A DNA stretch of 64,000 nt. It comes from DASVLX01 sp035552275. Lineage in GTDB: Bacteria > Actinomycetota > Actinomycetes > Mycobacteriales > Pseudonocardiaceae. The notes beneath the pieces were generated by a model. That model was not told the origin of the DNA, did not search any database, and saw nothing but the letters and a program-made list of their open reading frames with translations. Shown piece by piece: positions 45,234-54,205 of this stretch. The position numbers and the translations under genes are program-made. Each line of letters begins with the position of its first letter. Position 1 is the first letter of the stretch. Location of the stretch: positions 1-64,000 of the forward strand of contig DASZLR010000141.1 in NCBI GenBank assembly GCA_035552275.1. The letters run 5' to 3'.

Positions 45234-46334
45234 ATGCGGACACCCGAACAGTGGGACGAGCTCGGCCGGGAACTCGACGCGATCCGTCGAGAGCTGGTCG
45301 AGGACCTCGGCGCGCGGGACGCGGCGTACATCCGCCGCGTCCTCAAGGCACAGCAGTGGTTCGAGGTGGCGGGCCGGGCACTGTTGTGGGCCGGCCGGTT
45401 CCCGCCCGCGTGGCTGGCCGGCACGGCGGCGCTGTCGGTCTCCAAAATCCTGGACAACATGGAGATCGGCCACAATGTCATGCACGGTCAGTACGACTGG
45501 ATGGGTGACCCCGCACTGAACTCGAAGATGTTCGAATGGGACACGGTGTGCCCGGCGGAACAGTGGCGGCACGCCCACAACTACGTGCATCACACCTACA
45601 CGAATATCGTCGGCAAGGACCGAGACATCGGATACGGAATTCTGCGGATGGTCGAGGCGCAGAAATGGAGCCTGTACTACATCGGCAATCCGGTCTATGC
45701 GTTCCTGCTGATGATCGCGTTCGAGTGGGGCGTGATGCTGCACGATCTGGAGATCGAGAAGATCGTTGCCGGGAAGAAGACGTGGGCGCAGACCAAGGGC
45801 TCCCGCCGGCAGATGTGGCACAAGGGGGTCAAGCAGGTCGTCAAGGACTACCTGCTGTTCCCGCTCCTGTCCGGCCGTGGCGCGGCAGCCACCCTGGCCG
45901 GCAACGCCACCGCGAACCTGGTGCGCAACCTGTGGGCGTTCAGCATCATTTTCTGCGGGCATTTTCCGGACGGCGTGGCCGACTTCACCGAGAAGGAATG
46001 CCAGAACGAGACCCGCGGCCAGTGGTACTACCGGCAGATGCTCGGCTCGTCCAACATCGATGGCGGCAAGCTGTTCCACGTCATGACCGGGAATCTGGAC
46101 TTCCAGATCGAACACCACCTGTTCCCGGACATTCCGGCCCGGCGCTACCAGGAGATCGCGCCGCGGATTCGGGAGATCTGCGACCGCTACGGCCTGAACT
46201 ACAACACCGGCCCGCTGGGCAAGCAGATCGGCAGCGTGTGGCAGAAGATCTTCCGCCTCGCCCTGCCGCCGAAACGCCGTGCCGCACCGACCGACGGCCA
46301 CCACCTTCGGGCCGTGCCCGCGACCGCCGCCTGA
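45234..46334 (+). CDS. Membrane fatty-acid desaturase
   Basis: 366 aa from ATG 45234, which has GAGGAGGGG upstream; ATG 45204 has none. Three histidine boxes: HNVMH (about 80), HAHNYVHH (113-120) and QIEHH (291-295), giving the di-iron site of acyl-lipid/acyl-CoA desaturases of the DesA3 type. Hydrophobic spans occur at about 50-75, 150-180 and 225-245. The Q before the last HH is typical of front-end and delta-9-like membrane desaturases. Coupled to the reductase 31 bp upstream and to the FAAL 15 bp downstream, it likely introduces a double bond into the acyl chain used by the PKS region. Confidence 0.9.
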   Translation: MRTPEQWDELGRELDAIRRELVEDLGARDAAYIRRVLKAQQWFEVAGRALLWAGRFPPAWLAGTAALSVSKILDNMEIGHNVMHGQYDWMGDPALNSKMFEWDTVCPAEQWRHAHNYVHHTYTNIVGKDRDIGYGILRMVEAQKWSLYYIGNPVYAFLLMIAFEWGVMLHDLEIEKIVAGKKTWAQTKGSRRQMWHKGVKQVVKDYLLFPLLSGRGAAATLAGNATANLVRNLWAFSIIFCGHFPDGVADFTEKECQNETRGQWYYRQMLGSSNIDGGKLFHVMTGNLDFQIEHHLFPDIPARRYQEIAPRIREICDRYGLNYNTGPLGKQIGSVWQKIFRLALPPKRRAAPTDGHHLRAVPATAA

Positions 46335-46349
46335 CCCGAGGGAGGACTC

Positions 46350-48143
46350 ATGACAGTGACACCGGCACAAGCACAATGGACGCCCGAGATCGGAGCGACC
46401 GAGGAACAATCGCTGCCGGCCGCGGTGGCTCGGTGGGCCGAGCTACAGGGCGACGAGCGAGCGGTCGCCTTCGTTGACTACCTGAGCGACCCGGACGAGA
46501 CCACCACCGCACTGACCTGGCGGCAGCTCAATACCCGGGTGGACGCGGTCGCGGCCCGGTGCCAGCAGCTGGCCAAGCGGGGCGACCGGGCGGGTGTCCT
46601 GATCGGACAGTCGGCGGACTATGTGGTCGCCTTCCTCGGCGCGCTGCGGGCGGGGTTGGTCGCGGTGCCGATGTTCGACCCGGCTCCGCTGCCGGGACAC
46701 CTGGAGCGGCTCGCCGCGGTGATGGCCGACTGCGAGCCCGCGCTCGTGCTGACTACCGAGGGCCACGCTGACGCGGTCGAAGACTTTCTCCTTGAACATT
46801 CGCTGCTCGGTCCTCGACTCATCACCGTGGACAGCCTGCCGCCGGTGACCGCCGGGGAGTACCAGCCGGCGCGGCTGCGGCCCGACGATCTCGCCTACCT
46901 GCAGTACACCTCGGGTTCGACCCGGACCCCGGCCGGAGTGATGATCACGCACGGGAACGTGGTGGCCAACGCCCAGCACGGTTACGACGCCTACTGCTGT
47001 GAGCGCGGCCGCACCACCTCGGTGAGTTGGCTGCCGTTGTTCCACGACATGGGGCTGGTGGTCGGCCTGGCCACGCCGATACTCGGCGGCTTCCCGGCCA
47101 CGCTGATGGACCCGCTGGCGTTCCTCGCCCGGCCGCAGCGGTGGCTGGAACAACTCGCCGCGACCCCCGGACCGGCGGTGTCCGCCGCGCCCAACTTCGC
47201 CTACGGCTACACCGCCTCGCGCACCTCGGAGCAGGAGAAGGCGTCGTTGCGGCTGGACCACGTCGTGTCGCTCGGGGACGGCAGCGAACCCGTGCTGCCG
47301 GCCACGCTGAACGCGTTCTATGGAAAGTTCGCCGACTGCGGTCTGGCGCCACGGATGCACCGGCACACCTATGGCCTGGCCGAAGCGGTGGTCATGGTCT
47401 CGGTGTCGGCTGCCGGTGCCCCGCCCCGGCAGGCCAGTTTCGACCGAGCCAGCCTCGCCGCTGGCAAGGCTGTCATCGTCGAGCCGGGAATCGAGTCGAG
47501 TTCGACACTGGTGTCAGCCGGACAACCGGTCGACCAGCTCATCCGGATCGTCAACCCGGAGACCGCGGCCGTCCTGCCGGACGGCGAGGTCGGCGAGATC
47601 TGGGCGAGCGGGCCGAACGTCGGACAGGGCTACTGGGGCCGGAAAGCCGACTCGGTGAGCGTGTTCCAAGCCCAACTCTTCGACGAGCACGACCAATTGG
47701 TCGCGTCCTACCCGGGCCGATCCGGCTGGCTGCGAACCGGTGACCTGGGCCTCGTCCTGGACGGCGATCTGTTCATCACCGGCCGGCTCAAGGACCTGAT
47801 CATCGTCGATGGCCACAACCACTACCCCCAGGATATCGAGTACACCGTCGAGCGTGCCCATCCGGCGATCCGCCGGCACGCCGTCGCAGCGTTCTCCGTG
47901 CCCACCGAGTTCGGTGAACGAGCCGTCGTGGTGGCCGAGCGGGCCAAACAGGTGACGGCGAACCAACTAGAAGGCGTCGATGTCGCCGGCGTCGTCCGCG
48001 CCGCCGTCTCTCAGCAGCACGGACTGTCCCTACGGGACGTCCTGGTCATCGGCCCCGGTGAACTGCCCCGCACGTCCAGCGGCAAGATCCAACGGTCCGC
48101 CTGCCGGACGCGGTACGCCGAGGATGCCTTCGGAGCCGGCTAG
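46350..48143 (+). CDS. Fatty-acyl-AMP ligase (FAAL, FadD32-like)
   Basis: 597 aa, ATG 46350 with GGAGGA upstream. An ANL-superfamily adenylating enzyme: QYTSGSTRTPAGVMITHGNV (ATP loop), WLPLFHDMGL, HTYGLAEAVV, WLRTGDLG, and TSSGKIQRSACRTRY near the C-terminus with the catalytic Lys. The STRTPAGV form and the length are typical of FAALs, which make acyl-AMP and load it on a PKS carrier domain rather than on CoA. Its likely partners are the ACP at 41168, the PKS at 31249 or the PKS entering from the right edge. It is convergent with the HNH gene, 25 bp away and without a hairpin. Confidence 0.9.
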   Translation: MTVTPAQAQWTPEIGATEEQSLPAAVARWAELQGDERAVAFVDYLSDPDETTTALTWRQLNTRVDAVAARCQQLAKRGDRAGVLIGQSADYVVAFLGALRAGLVAVPMFDPAPLPGHLERLAAVMADCEPALVLTTEGHADAVEDFLLEHSLLGPRLITVDSLPPVTAGEYQPARLRPDDLAYLQYTSGSTRTPAGVMITHGNVVANAQHGYDAYCCERGRTTSVSWLPLFHDMGLVVGLATPILGGFPATLMDPLAFLARPQRWLEQLAATPGPAVSAAPNFAYGYTASRTSEQEKASLRLDHVVSLGDGSEPVLPATLNAFYGKFADCGLAPRMHRHTYGLAEAVVMVSVSAAGAPPRQASFDRASLAAGKAVIVEPGIESSSTLVSAGQPVDQLIRIVNPETAAVLPDGEVGEIWASGPNVGQGYWGRKADSVSVFQAQLFDEHDQLVASYPGRSGWLRTGDLGLVLDGDLFITGRLKDLIIVDGHNHYPQDIEYTVERAHPAIRRHAVAAFSVPTEFGERAVVVAERAKQVTANQLEGVDVAGVVRAAVSQQHGLSLRDVLVIGPGELPRTSSGKIQRSACRTRYAEDAFGAG

Positions 48144-48168
48144 GGCCGGCCGATCACCTTCGCGCTGG

Positions 48169-48360
48169 TCAACGCGCCAGACCGAATCTGTGAAGTTGGT
48201 TGACTCGGGGTTTTTGTTCCCGGTCAATGTATTTTGGCGGGATGAAGATGGGCGTGCCATTGTCCACGTCTACTTTCCAGGTGGAGTGGTGGATCAAACC
48301 ATGATGGGCGCGGCACAACAGCACCAGATTGTCCAATGAGGTCGATCCGCCATCGGCCCA
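48169..48360 (-). CDS. HNH endonuclease gene, 3' exon (continues from 53064-54104)
   Basis: Encodes the last 63 residues of a DUF222/HNH protein, beginning WADGGSTSLDNLVLLCRAHH and ending at a TGA. The frame and motif continue exactly those of the exon ending at 53064 (TNAHHRVH), so the two parts make one 410-residue protein once the insert between them is removed. It contains the second half of the HNH metal site (N and HH). Left unspliced, this piece has no start of its own. Confidence 0.85.
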   Translation of the reverse strand, partial: WADGGSTSLDNLVLLCRAHHGLIHHSTWKVDVDNGTPIFIPPKYIDREQKPRVNQLHRFGLAR

Positions 48361-48425
48361 GTGAGGATCGGCCAGGGGCGCGGTGACCATCTTTCGATGG
48401 TTCCGTTTCCCCTGGCCGCCCTCCC

Positions 48426-48459
<34 letters not shown>

Positions 48460-48467
48460 TCCACGAG

Positions 48468-49922
48468 TCACGCTGTGGCGGTTGTCGGTTCGTCCCACGG
48501 CGTTGGGATCTTGCTGCCCCGGTAACGGTAACGTTTGATCGTCATCGTAGTGGGTTGGTAGAGCCTGACGCCATCGTGTTCCGGAATCGATCCGTCGTAA
48601 TAGTGGCGGATGATCCACCGTTTGCTGGTGCGCGGGTGTTTGTTGTTCAGCCATCTCCAGATCCGCCACCACAGGTAGTTTTGCAGACTGTGGTAGGCGG
48701 CGCTGGACGACCCGTGCCGGAAATACTGTGACCATCCTCGGGTCATACTGTTGAGTTGCCGCAACAACTCACTCAAGGATTGGTGGGTGATCCGTTTGGT
48801 AACCGTCTTCACCTTCCGTCGAATAGCCTGTTGGGACTTCTTCGACGGGTAGGAGTAGATCAGCTTCCGGTTGCTCCCCTTCTGGGTGTGCCGCTGGATG
48901 TGGAACCCCAGAAAGTCGAAGCCCTCGTCGATATGCACAACCTGCGTTTTCTCCGGAGCCAGCCGCAACCCGACCTCGGACAGGACGTCACCGACCTCCT
49001 CCCACTGCGCTTGCGCGTGCGCCCGAGTGCCGTTCACCAGGATCACGAAATCGTCCGCGTACCGCACCAGGCGGTACGTGGCTTTCCCGCGACGCCGATA
49101 CCGCATCCGAGCGTCCGCGTTGCGGTGCGCGTTCCATCTCGCATCGAAATAATCATCGAGATGAGACAGGGCGAGATTGGCCAGCAGAGGTGAAAGAATT
49201 CCACCCTGCGGGGTCCCGGTATTGGTGTCCCGATTGAGTCCCCGCTCGTCCAGGACCCCGGCCTTCAGGAACGCCTTCACCAGGCTGATCACCCGCTTGT
49301 CGGTGGCACGTCGACGCAACCGATCCAGCAGAGCGGTATGGTCGATCTCATCGAAACACGCGGCGATATCGCCCTCGAAGACCCACTCATACCCCTCGCG
49401 GGCGTACTTACGGATCTCTTCGATAGCGTCCTGAGCACGACGTTCCGGCCGGAACCCATAACTGGACGGACCGAAATCCGTTTCCAGGATCGGTTCCAAC
49501 ACCAGCTTCAAGGATGCCTGCACGACACGGTCGGCAATCGTGGGAATACCCAGGCTACGCAGTTTGCCGTTCGCCTTCGGGATCACCGTGCGCCGTACCG
49601 GAACCGGGCGAAACGTCCGGGCCTTCAATTGCACCCGAACCTCCTCCAGGAACCCGTCCACACCGCGCTGGGAGTCTTCGATCGACCGCGCGGTCCGCTT
49701 GTCGATCCCCGCACTCCGGGCACCCTTGTTCTCCCGAACCCGACTCCATGCCGTGACAAGGAATGCCGGGTCCGCCACGAGGTTGTACAGATCATCGAAC
49801 CGACGACCGGAATCGGCCGCCGCCCAACGGTGCAGTTTCGTCTGCATCCCCAGTACCCGCCGTCTTGCCGTGTCCGGCACGGCTAGCAGGGCACCAATAT
49901 TCATCGGCGCGTCTTCTGGCAT
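48468..49922 (-). CDS. ltrA: Group II intron reverse transcriptase/maturase (outer intron)
   Basis: 484 aa from ATG 49922 (GGAAGGA upstream); the longer frame to 49997 would run into the inner intron. RT palm motifs: PKANGKLRSLGIPTIADRVVQ, SYGFRPERRAQDAI, GDIAACFDEIDH, GTPQGGILSPLLAN and YADDFVILV. The maturase region contains FDFLGFHIQRH and LNSMTRGWSQYFRHG. The ORF ends with an Arg/Lys-rich tail and has no HNH endonuclease domain, unlike the inner intron's protein. It would splice and mobilise its own intron. Confidence 0.9.
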   Translation of the reverse strand: MPEDAPMNIGALLAVPDTARRRVLGMQTKLHRWAAADSGRRFDDLYNLVADPAFLVTAWSRVRENKGARSAGIDKRTARSIEDSQRGVDGFLEEVRVQLKARTFRPVPVRRTVIPKANGKLRSLGIPTIADRVVQASLKLVLEPILETDFGPSSYGFRPERRAQDAIEEIRKYAREGYEWVFEGDIAACFDEIDHTALLDRLRRRATDKRVISLVKAFLKAGVLDERGLNRDTNTGTPQGGILSPLLANLALSHLDDYFDARWNAHRNADARMRYRRRGKATYRLVRYADDFVILVNGTRAHAQAQWEEVGDVLSEVGLRLAPEKTQVVHIDEGFDFLGFHIQRHTQKGSNRKLIYSYPSKKSQQAIRRKVKTVTKRITHQSLSELLRQLNSMTRGWSQYFRHGSSSAAYHSLQNYLWWRIWRWLNNKHPRTSKRWIIRHYYDGSIPEHDGVRLYQPTTMTIKRYRYRGSKIPTPWDEPTTATA

Positions 49923-50018
49923 AAACAGATCCTTCCGCTGCTGACTCGCTGTCGCCCTTCGCCATGTGGACGGCTTTGTCGGGTAGCCGGAGCGCATTGC
50001 TGCGCCCCGGCCCCCTCA

Positions 50019-50053
50019 GAACCGTGCGTGCCACTCGTCGCGGCACACGGCTC
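50019..50053 (-). ncRNA. Domain V of the inner intron
   Basis: A 35-nt hairpin, GAGCCGTGTG at the 5' side and CGCACGGTTC at the 3' side. It overlaps the RT stop codon by two bases. Confidence 0.75.
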
Positions 50054-51854
50054 AAGCAAGCCGTGATGGCTCGCAGGCAGACAGAAATGCCGGTCCTCCG
50101 AAGCTGTCGGCATTGTGCCGACGTTTGCAGGAGGTGTGCACGAGACGGATGACCGTGTCCGACATGCCGAGTCCACTGTCGACGGTGACATGGTGCCTGC
50201 TCATCGCCTTGCGGATCACCACCATCCACCGCTCCCATTCGCGTGGGCTCTGTGGCTGGTGGTCAGCGTGCAAGAGGAGTTCACCGCAGAGTGGGCAGCG
50301 CCCATGTTGCAGCTTGAGCAGCCGCAGCCCGAACGCATCAATCGGCGGCGGCGCTCCTTTGCGTCGCCTATCGGCCCAATAGTCGGTCAGGCCCGGATCG
50401 TCTGGCGACGACGTGCCGGAGACCATCTGGTGTCGGACGATCTTCGTCCAGGCGAACTTGCGTAGATGGGCGTTGGTGTCACGGTCACCGAAGACCCATC
50501 TGTCCTGTCTGGACTTGTTGAACTGGCCGAAGTACCGGGTGACGATCCAGTGCCTCGACTTGTTCTGGTGGCCATGCTTGGCCCACTTGTAGGCGAGCTT
50601 CCACATGTAGTCGTCCAGCGCCGTGAACGCCGTGCTGGACACCACCGTCCGGTAGTAGGCCGACCAGCCGCGCACGATCGGATCGATCGCGTGCAGCACT
50701 GCACTGACATTGGCCCCGCGCAGGGCTTTCATTTCGGTGCGGAGCCGTTCCCGGATCCGTCTCAAGGCCGCCGGGCTCGGCTTGATCAGCAGCTTGCCGT
50801 CGTATCGGCGGACGTTGAACCCCAAGAAGTCGAAGCCATCCTGTTCAACGTGGACGATGCGCGTCTTGTCCTCGTTGAACGCCAGACCTCTCGGGGCCAG
50901 CCAGACGGCGAGCCGTGTCTTGACCTGTTCGGCCTCGTCGCGTGAATGACACAACGCGACCAGGTCGTCGGCATACCTGATCAGCGCCGGGCAGCCTTCC
51001 ACCGACTCGGCGGCGTGCGTGCCGAGCTTGCGGTAGCGGACACCGGCGGCCTGTTCCAATCCATGCAAGGCAACGTTGAGCAACAAGGGACTGACGACTC
51101 CGCCCTGGGGAGTTCCTTCTTCGGTCGGAGTCAACCGATCACGCTCGACCACTCCCGCTTTCAGCCACTGCTCGACCAACCCTCTCGCGGGGAACGAGCC
51201 GAGCTGGGCGAGGAGGTGGTTGTGGTCGATGCGGTCGAACGCCGCTGTCAGATCCGCGTCCAACACCCACATCCGCCGAGGGTTGCGGCCCTTGAGCGTG
51301 AGATAGATGGCTGAGATCGCGTCCTGACAGCCGCGGCCGGGCCTGAAGCCGTAGGACTTCGGCTCGAACCGCGCTTCCCACTCAGGTTCCAGCGCGTTGA
51401 CCACCCGCGCTTGAAGGACCCGGTCAGCGATCACCGGGATACCCAAGGGGCGCTGCTTTCCGTTGGCCTTCGGGATCAGCACTCGCTTGACCGGCCGGGG
51501 CTTCCACGACGACGAGCGATACTGCGCCCAGCGGGCCAACTCGGCCTTGGACTGCGGCAGCAACGCCGTCCTTCCATCCACCCCAGGGGTCGTGCGACCA
51601 GCGTTGATCTCCGTCACTCGGCGAACGCTCAGCAGTGTGTTCGCGCGAGATCGGAGCATCAGCTTCTGTAAGTTGCGGACCCGTTTGAGGTCCCCTGCCT
51701 GCGACGCCGTGAAGATCCTCTGCCTCAGACGCCGTACGTCGTCCTCGAGGGCCCGCCAGTCGATCGCTTGCCAGTCAAGGATTCTGTCCTCTGGTCCGTT
51801 CACCACCGTTGTGGTGGTGTCCAACTTGTCCGTCGGTTCTGGTGTCATCCTCAT
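50052..51854 (-). CDS. ltrA: Group II intron reverse transcriptase/maturase with HNH endonuclease domain (inner intron)
   Basis: 600 aa. RT motifs: PKANGKQRPLGIPVIADRVLQ, SYGFRPGRGCQDAI, DADLTAAFDRIDH, GTPQGGVVSPLLLN and YADDLVALC. Maturase region: FDFLGFNVRRY and IDPIVRGWSAYYRTV. The C-terminal domain (about 515-585) is an HNH/En domain: CPLCGELLLHADHQPQ and RLVHTSCKRRHN. This gives it second-strand cleavage for DNA-target retrohoming. Start ATG 51854; an internal ATG is two codons later. It differs clearly from the outer protein, so the two introns came from separate lineages. Confidence 0.9.
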   Translation of the reverse strand: MRMTPEPTDKLDTTTTVVNGPEDRILDWQAIDWRALEDDVRRLRQRIFTASQAGDLKRVRNLQKLMLRSRANTLLSVRRVTEINAGRTTPGVDGRTALLPQSKAELARWAQYRSSSWKPRPVKRVLIPKANGKQRPLGIPVIADRVLQARVVNALEPEWEARFEPKSYGFRPGRGCQDAISAIYLTLKGRNPRRMWVLDADLTAAFDRIDHNHLLAQLGSFPARGLVEQWLKAGVVERDRLTPTEEGTPQGGVVSPLLLNVALHGLEQAAGVRYRKLGTHAAESVEGCPALIRYADDLVALCHSRDEAEQVKTRLAVWLAPRGLAFNEDKTRIVHVEQDGFDFLGFNVRRYDGKLLIKPSPAALRRIRERLRTEMKALRGANVSAVLHAIDPIVRGWSAYYRTVVSSTAFTALDDYMWKLAYKWAKHGHQNKSRHWIVTRYFGQFNKSRQDRWVFGDRDTNAHLRKFAWTKIVRHQMVSGTSSPDDPGLTDYWADRRRKGAPPPIDAFGLRLLKLQHGRCPLCGELLLHADHQPQSPREWERWMVVIRKAMSRHHVTVDSGLGMSDTVIRLVHTSCKRRHNADSFGGPAFLSACEPSRLA

Positions 51855-53063
51855 CGTTTCTTCACGAGCTCACCTGGCCCACGTCAGCACCCTTTCGGGT
51901 CCGGGTATCGACCCGGTATCCGGCCAGTTATCCGAAGCGACCGGCGAAGGAACTGGTTATGCTGCCTCGGTTTCCTGCTTCCTTTCGGCGACCGGCATTG
52001 GCTTCTTGGGCCATCCTGCGTCCGCTGGAGGATCGGGCCTTCCTCACGGTCGGCTTGCCGGAAACATCGTTGTTCCCGGACTCCAACGGAGTTGTCACGT
52101 TCCGCACGAGCGAGATCCGACCGGGGTGGGTGCCCCCTATACCCCGAGGACGACGGTGTTCTCCCGACCAGCATAGGGTCTTCCGGTCGGCGTCTGCCGC
52201 TTTTCAGCGGCCAGTCCTTGACCCTGCTGCAACATCCCATCGGCGGGGTTTCCGATGACGAGGCATCATCAGGGGTTCACTCGCGTTCACCCGTCCGGTC
52301 TTCCCCGTGACCTGTGACTCCCGGATGGAACGGGAGTCCTTGGGTCTGTTCACCTGAGCTTCGAACCCCGCCGTTACCAGCGACGCACGTCAGGCCGGGG
52401 ACAGATCCACGAACACCGACCTGGAACTACACCTTCGACATCAGTCGAACCTCCAAAATGCGTTCACTCAACTCGTGCGACCTCGTGTCGCACCCCGCCC
52501 TCGGACTACTACGGCGACTCCGCCCCACTCCGAGACCATCGATGGGCAATGGCATCTACCCGCCGCACCACCGGCCGTGGCGCGAGTAGGGAGTCCCGAA
52601 CTGGTTCCCGTGTTCACGTGATTCCGATCGATGGAGGAGGCATCCAGCTTTACCCCGACGGCTCCCCGCGAGTACGCCACAGACATTCCCCGCAGGCTGC
52701 CCGAACCCACCAACCCGATTCGGACGGGCGCTACACCTACCATTCGGTTCACGCGCACCGCTTACCGACCCACATGCACCGCCAGCCAAAACTTACCGTG
52801 ACGGTGACATCCATCCACCAGGTTCGAGTCGGTTCCACTTAACGAGGCCTCAGACACTGGTTTCTCGCGTATACCTTTCCATCTCGCTCACCGAGCCCGC
52901 CTCATCTGGCAGTGCTGACACGACTCGACTTTGTCAGGGCCGCTTGCCACCCAACCCACCATTCCCACGGGTCAGGCTGCCCTCAGCTTCACCGAACCGC
53001 TGTGACGATTCGGCGGCAGAGTCCTTTCACCTCCGCTCGGAAATCACGCGCCTCACGGCGCAC

Positions 53064-54104
53064 GTGCACACGGTGGTGCGCGTTTGTCCATTGTGGAGGA
53101 CGATCGCAGCTCGGAAACGCGCATCCTCGGTCCCGGAACACCAACGCCTTCCGGATCGCGGTCGGGATCGTGCGGCTGCTCCGACCGACATCGAGGGGTT
53201 CGGAGCGGGACCCGAGCACCATGGGCAGGATGCGCGCATCGCAGGCGATCCGCCGGGCCTGGGAGGCTTTCAGGCTCAGTCCGCCTTCCAGGGTGGCGGT
53301 GTGCAGGGTTGCGCCGGCGACTTGGTCGCGTAGCACGTCCCAGGGCAGGGTGACGGTGAGGTGCGGTTTCTGGCCGCCGTCCTCGGGGAGTTCGCCGGAG
53401 TCGGTGACGAGTTTGAAGACATCGGCCAGGGCGTCGCCGTGGCGCTCGGCGAGCGTGCGGCGGTCCGGCCGACCCTCGTCGCCGCGCGGTGTGGACAGTG
53501 CGGACAGGGTTCCGGTGAACAGGGCCCCGGTTTCGGGTTCCAGATCACAGATCGCGACGACCCGTCCGGATTTCTTCACGGTGTAGCGGACTTCGTTGCG
53601 CGGTGTGGCGAGCTCGTCTTCGTGCGGCGCCGATCCGTCCTGGTCCTCGCGGGCGAGGATCTCACGGCCCAGCCGCCGCACGATCAACGGATCCAACTGG
53701 TGGGCGGCCTGCACCAGAATCCGCTGCGTCGACTCGTACAACTCGGGGGCCAGGGGTGGGAGTTTGGCGAGGGTGTCCACGATGACCGTGATGTGCTCGG
53801 GGTGTAGCACCCCGGCATCAGCGGCCGCCCCCATGATCGACCACTTCTCGAGTTGTCCGGCCCGCTGCACCCGGCGCTTCGCGTCGGCGGTGGTGATCGC
53901 CAACCGGTCGTGCAGCAACGCCGCGGTGTCCCGATGCCCCCAGTCGCGGGCCACACCACGGCGGTCCAACTCGCCGATGGCGCGCAGCATCCGCGCGTGT
54001 CGCAGCCGATCCTCACGCTCCAACTCGGCGATCTGATCGAGCAACTCCTCATCACCGCAACGCCACCATCCGGCGTCCGGCGCGTCTTCCCGTTGAGTGC
54101 TCAT
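53064..54104 (-). CDS. DUF222/HNH (13E12-like) endonuclease gene, 5' exon
   Basis: The first 347 codons of a DUF222-type protein: ATG 54104 with GGAGG just upstream, an N-terminal helical region (ELLDQIAELEREDRLRHARMLRAIGELDRRG), the DUF222 core (RRVQRAGQL ... LHPEHITVIVDTL), and the beginning of the HNH motif, RDRGCAFPSCDRPPQWTNAHHRVH. Here the outer intron starts, in frame at the codon boundary; the rest of the protein is at 48169-48360. Read without splicing, the ORF runs 25 codons into the intron to 52989. Such proteins are repeated in mycobacteria (REP13E12) and some are LexA-regulated, as seems true here. Confidence 0.85.
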
Positions 54105-54137
54105 ACCTCCATGATCACCGGGAAGTGATCGCGGCGC

Positions 54138-54155
54138 ATCACTCGATCGAGTGAT
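54138..54155. repeat. 18-bp palindrome upstream of the HNH gene
   Basis: Perfect palindrome with half-site ATCACTCGA, between the LexA box and the start codon. It may be a second operator. Confidence 0.5.
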
Positions 54156-54158
54156 AGG

Positions 54159-54174
54159 TCGAACGAATGTTCGA
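54159..54174 (-). promoter_or_regulatory. LexA (SOS) box of the HNH gene
   Basis: TCGAAC-N4-GTTCGA matches the actinobacterial SOS-box consensus exactly. It sits 55 bp upstream of the HNH start, in the position expected for LexA repression. It lies 32 bp past the stop of the regulator at 54206. Confidence 0.8.
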
Positions 54175-54205
54175 TACGCTGAGTGATGCTGGCGGGTCGA
54201 GAAAG

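Larger units (their letters stand above)
49978..52493 (-). mobile_element. Inner group II intron nested in the outer intron
   Basis: The minus-strand 5' end GTGCGACACG is at 52493 and the 3' end ACCCGAC at about 49978. Its domain V is at 50019-50053 and a domain VI stem with GCGCA/TGCGC follows. Removing it joins CCGAGGGCGGG to AAAGCCGTCC, giving a continuous outer-intron segment before that intron's RT. Ends may be off by one or two bases. The 51855-52493 stretch is its 5' RNA part, without genes. Confidence 0.75.
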
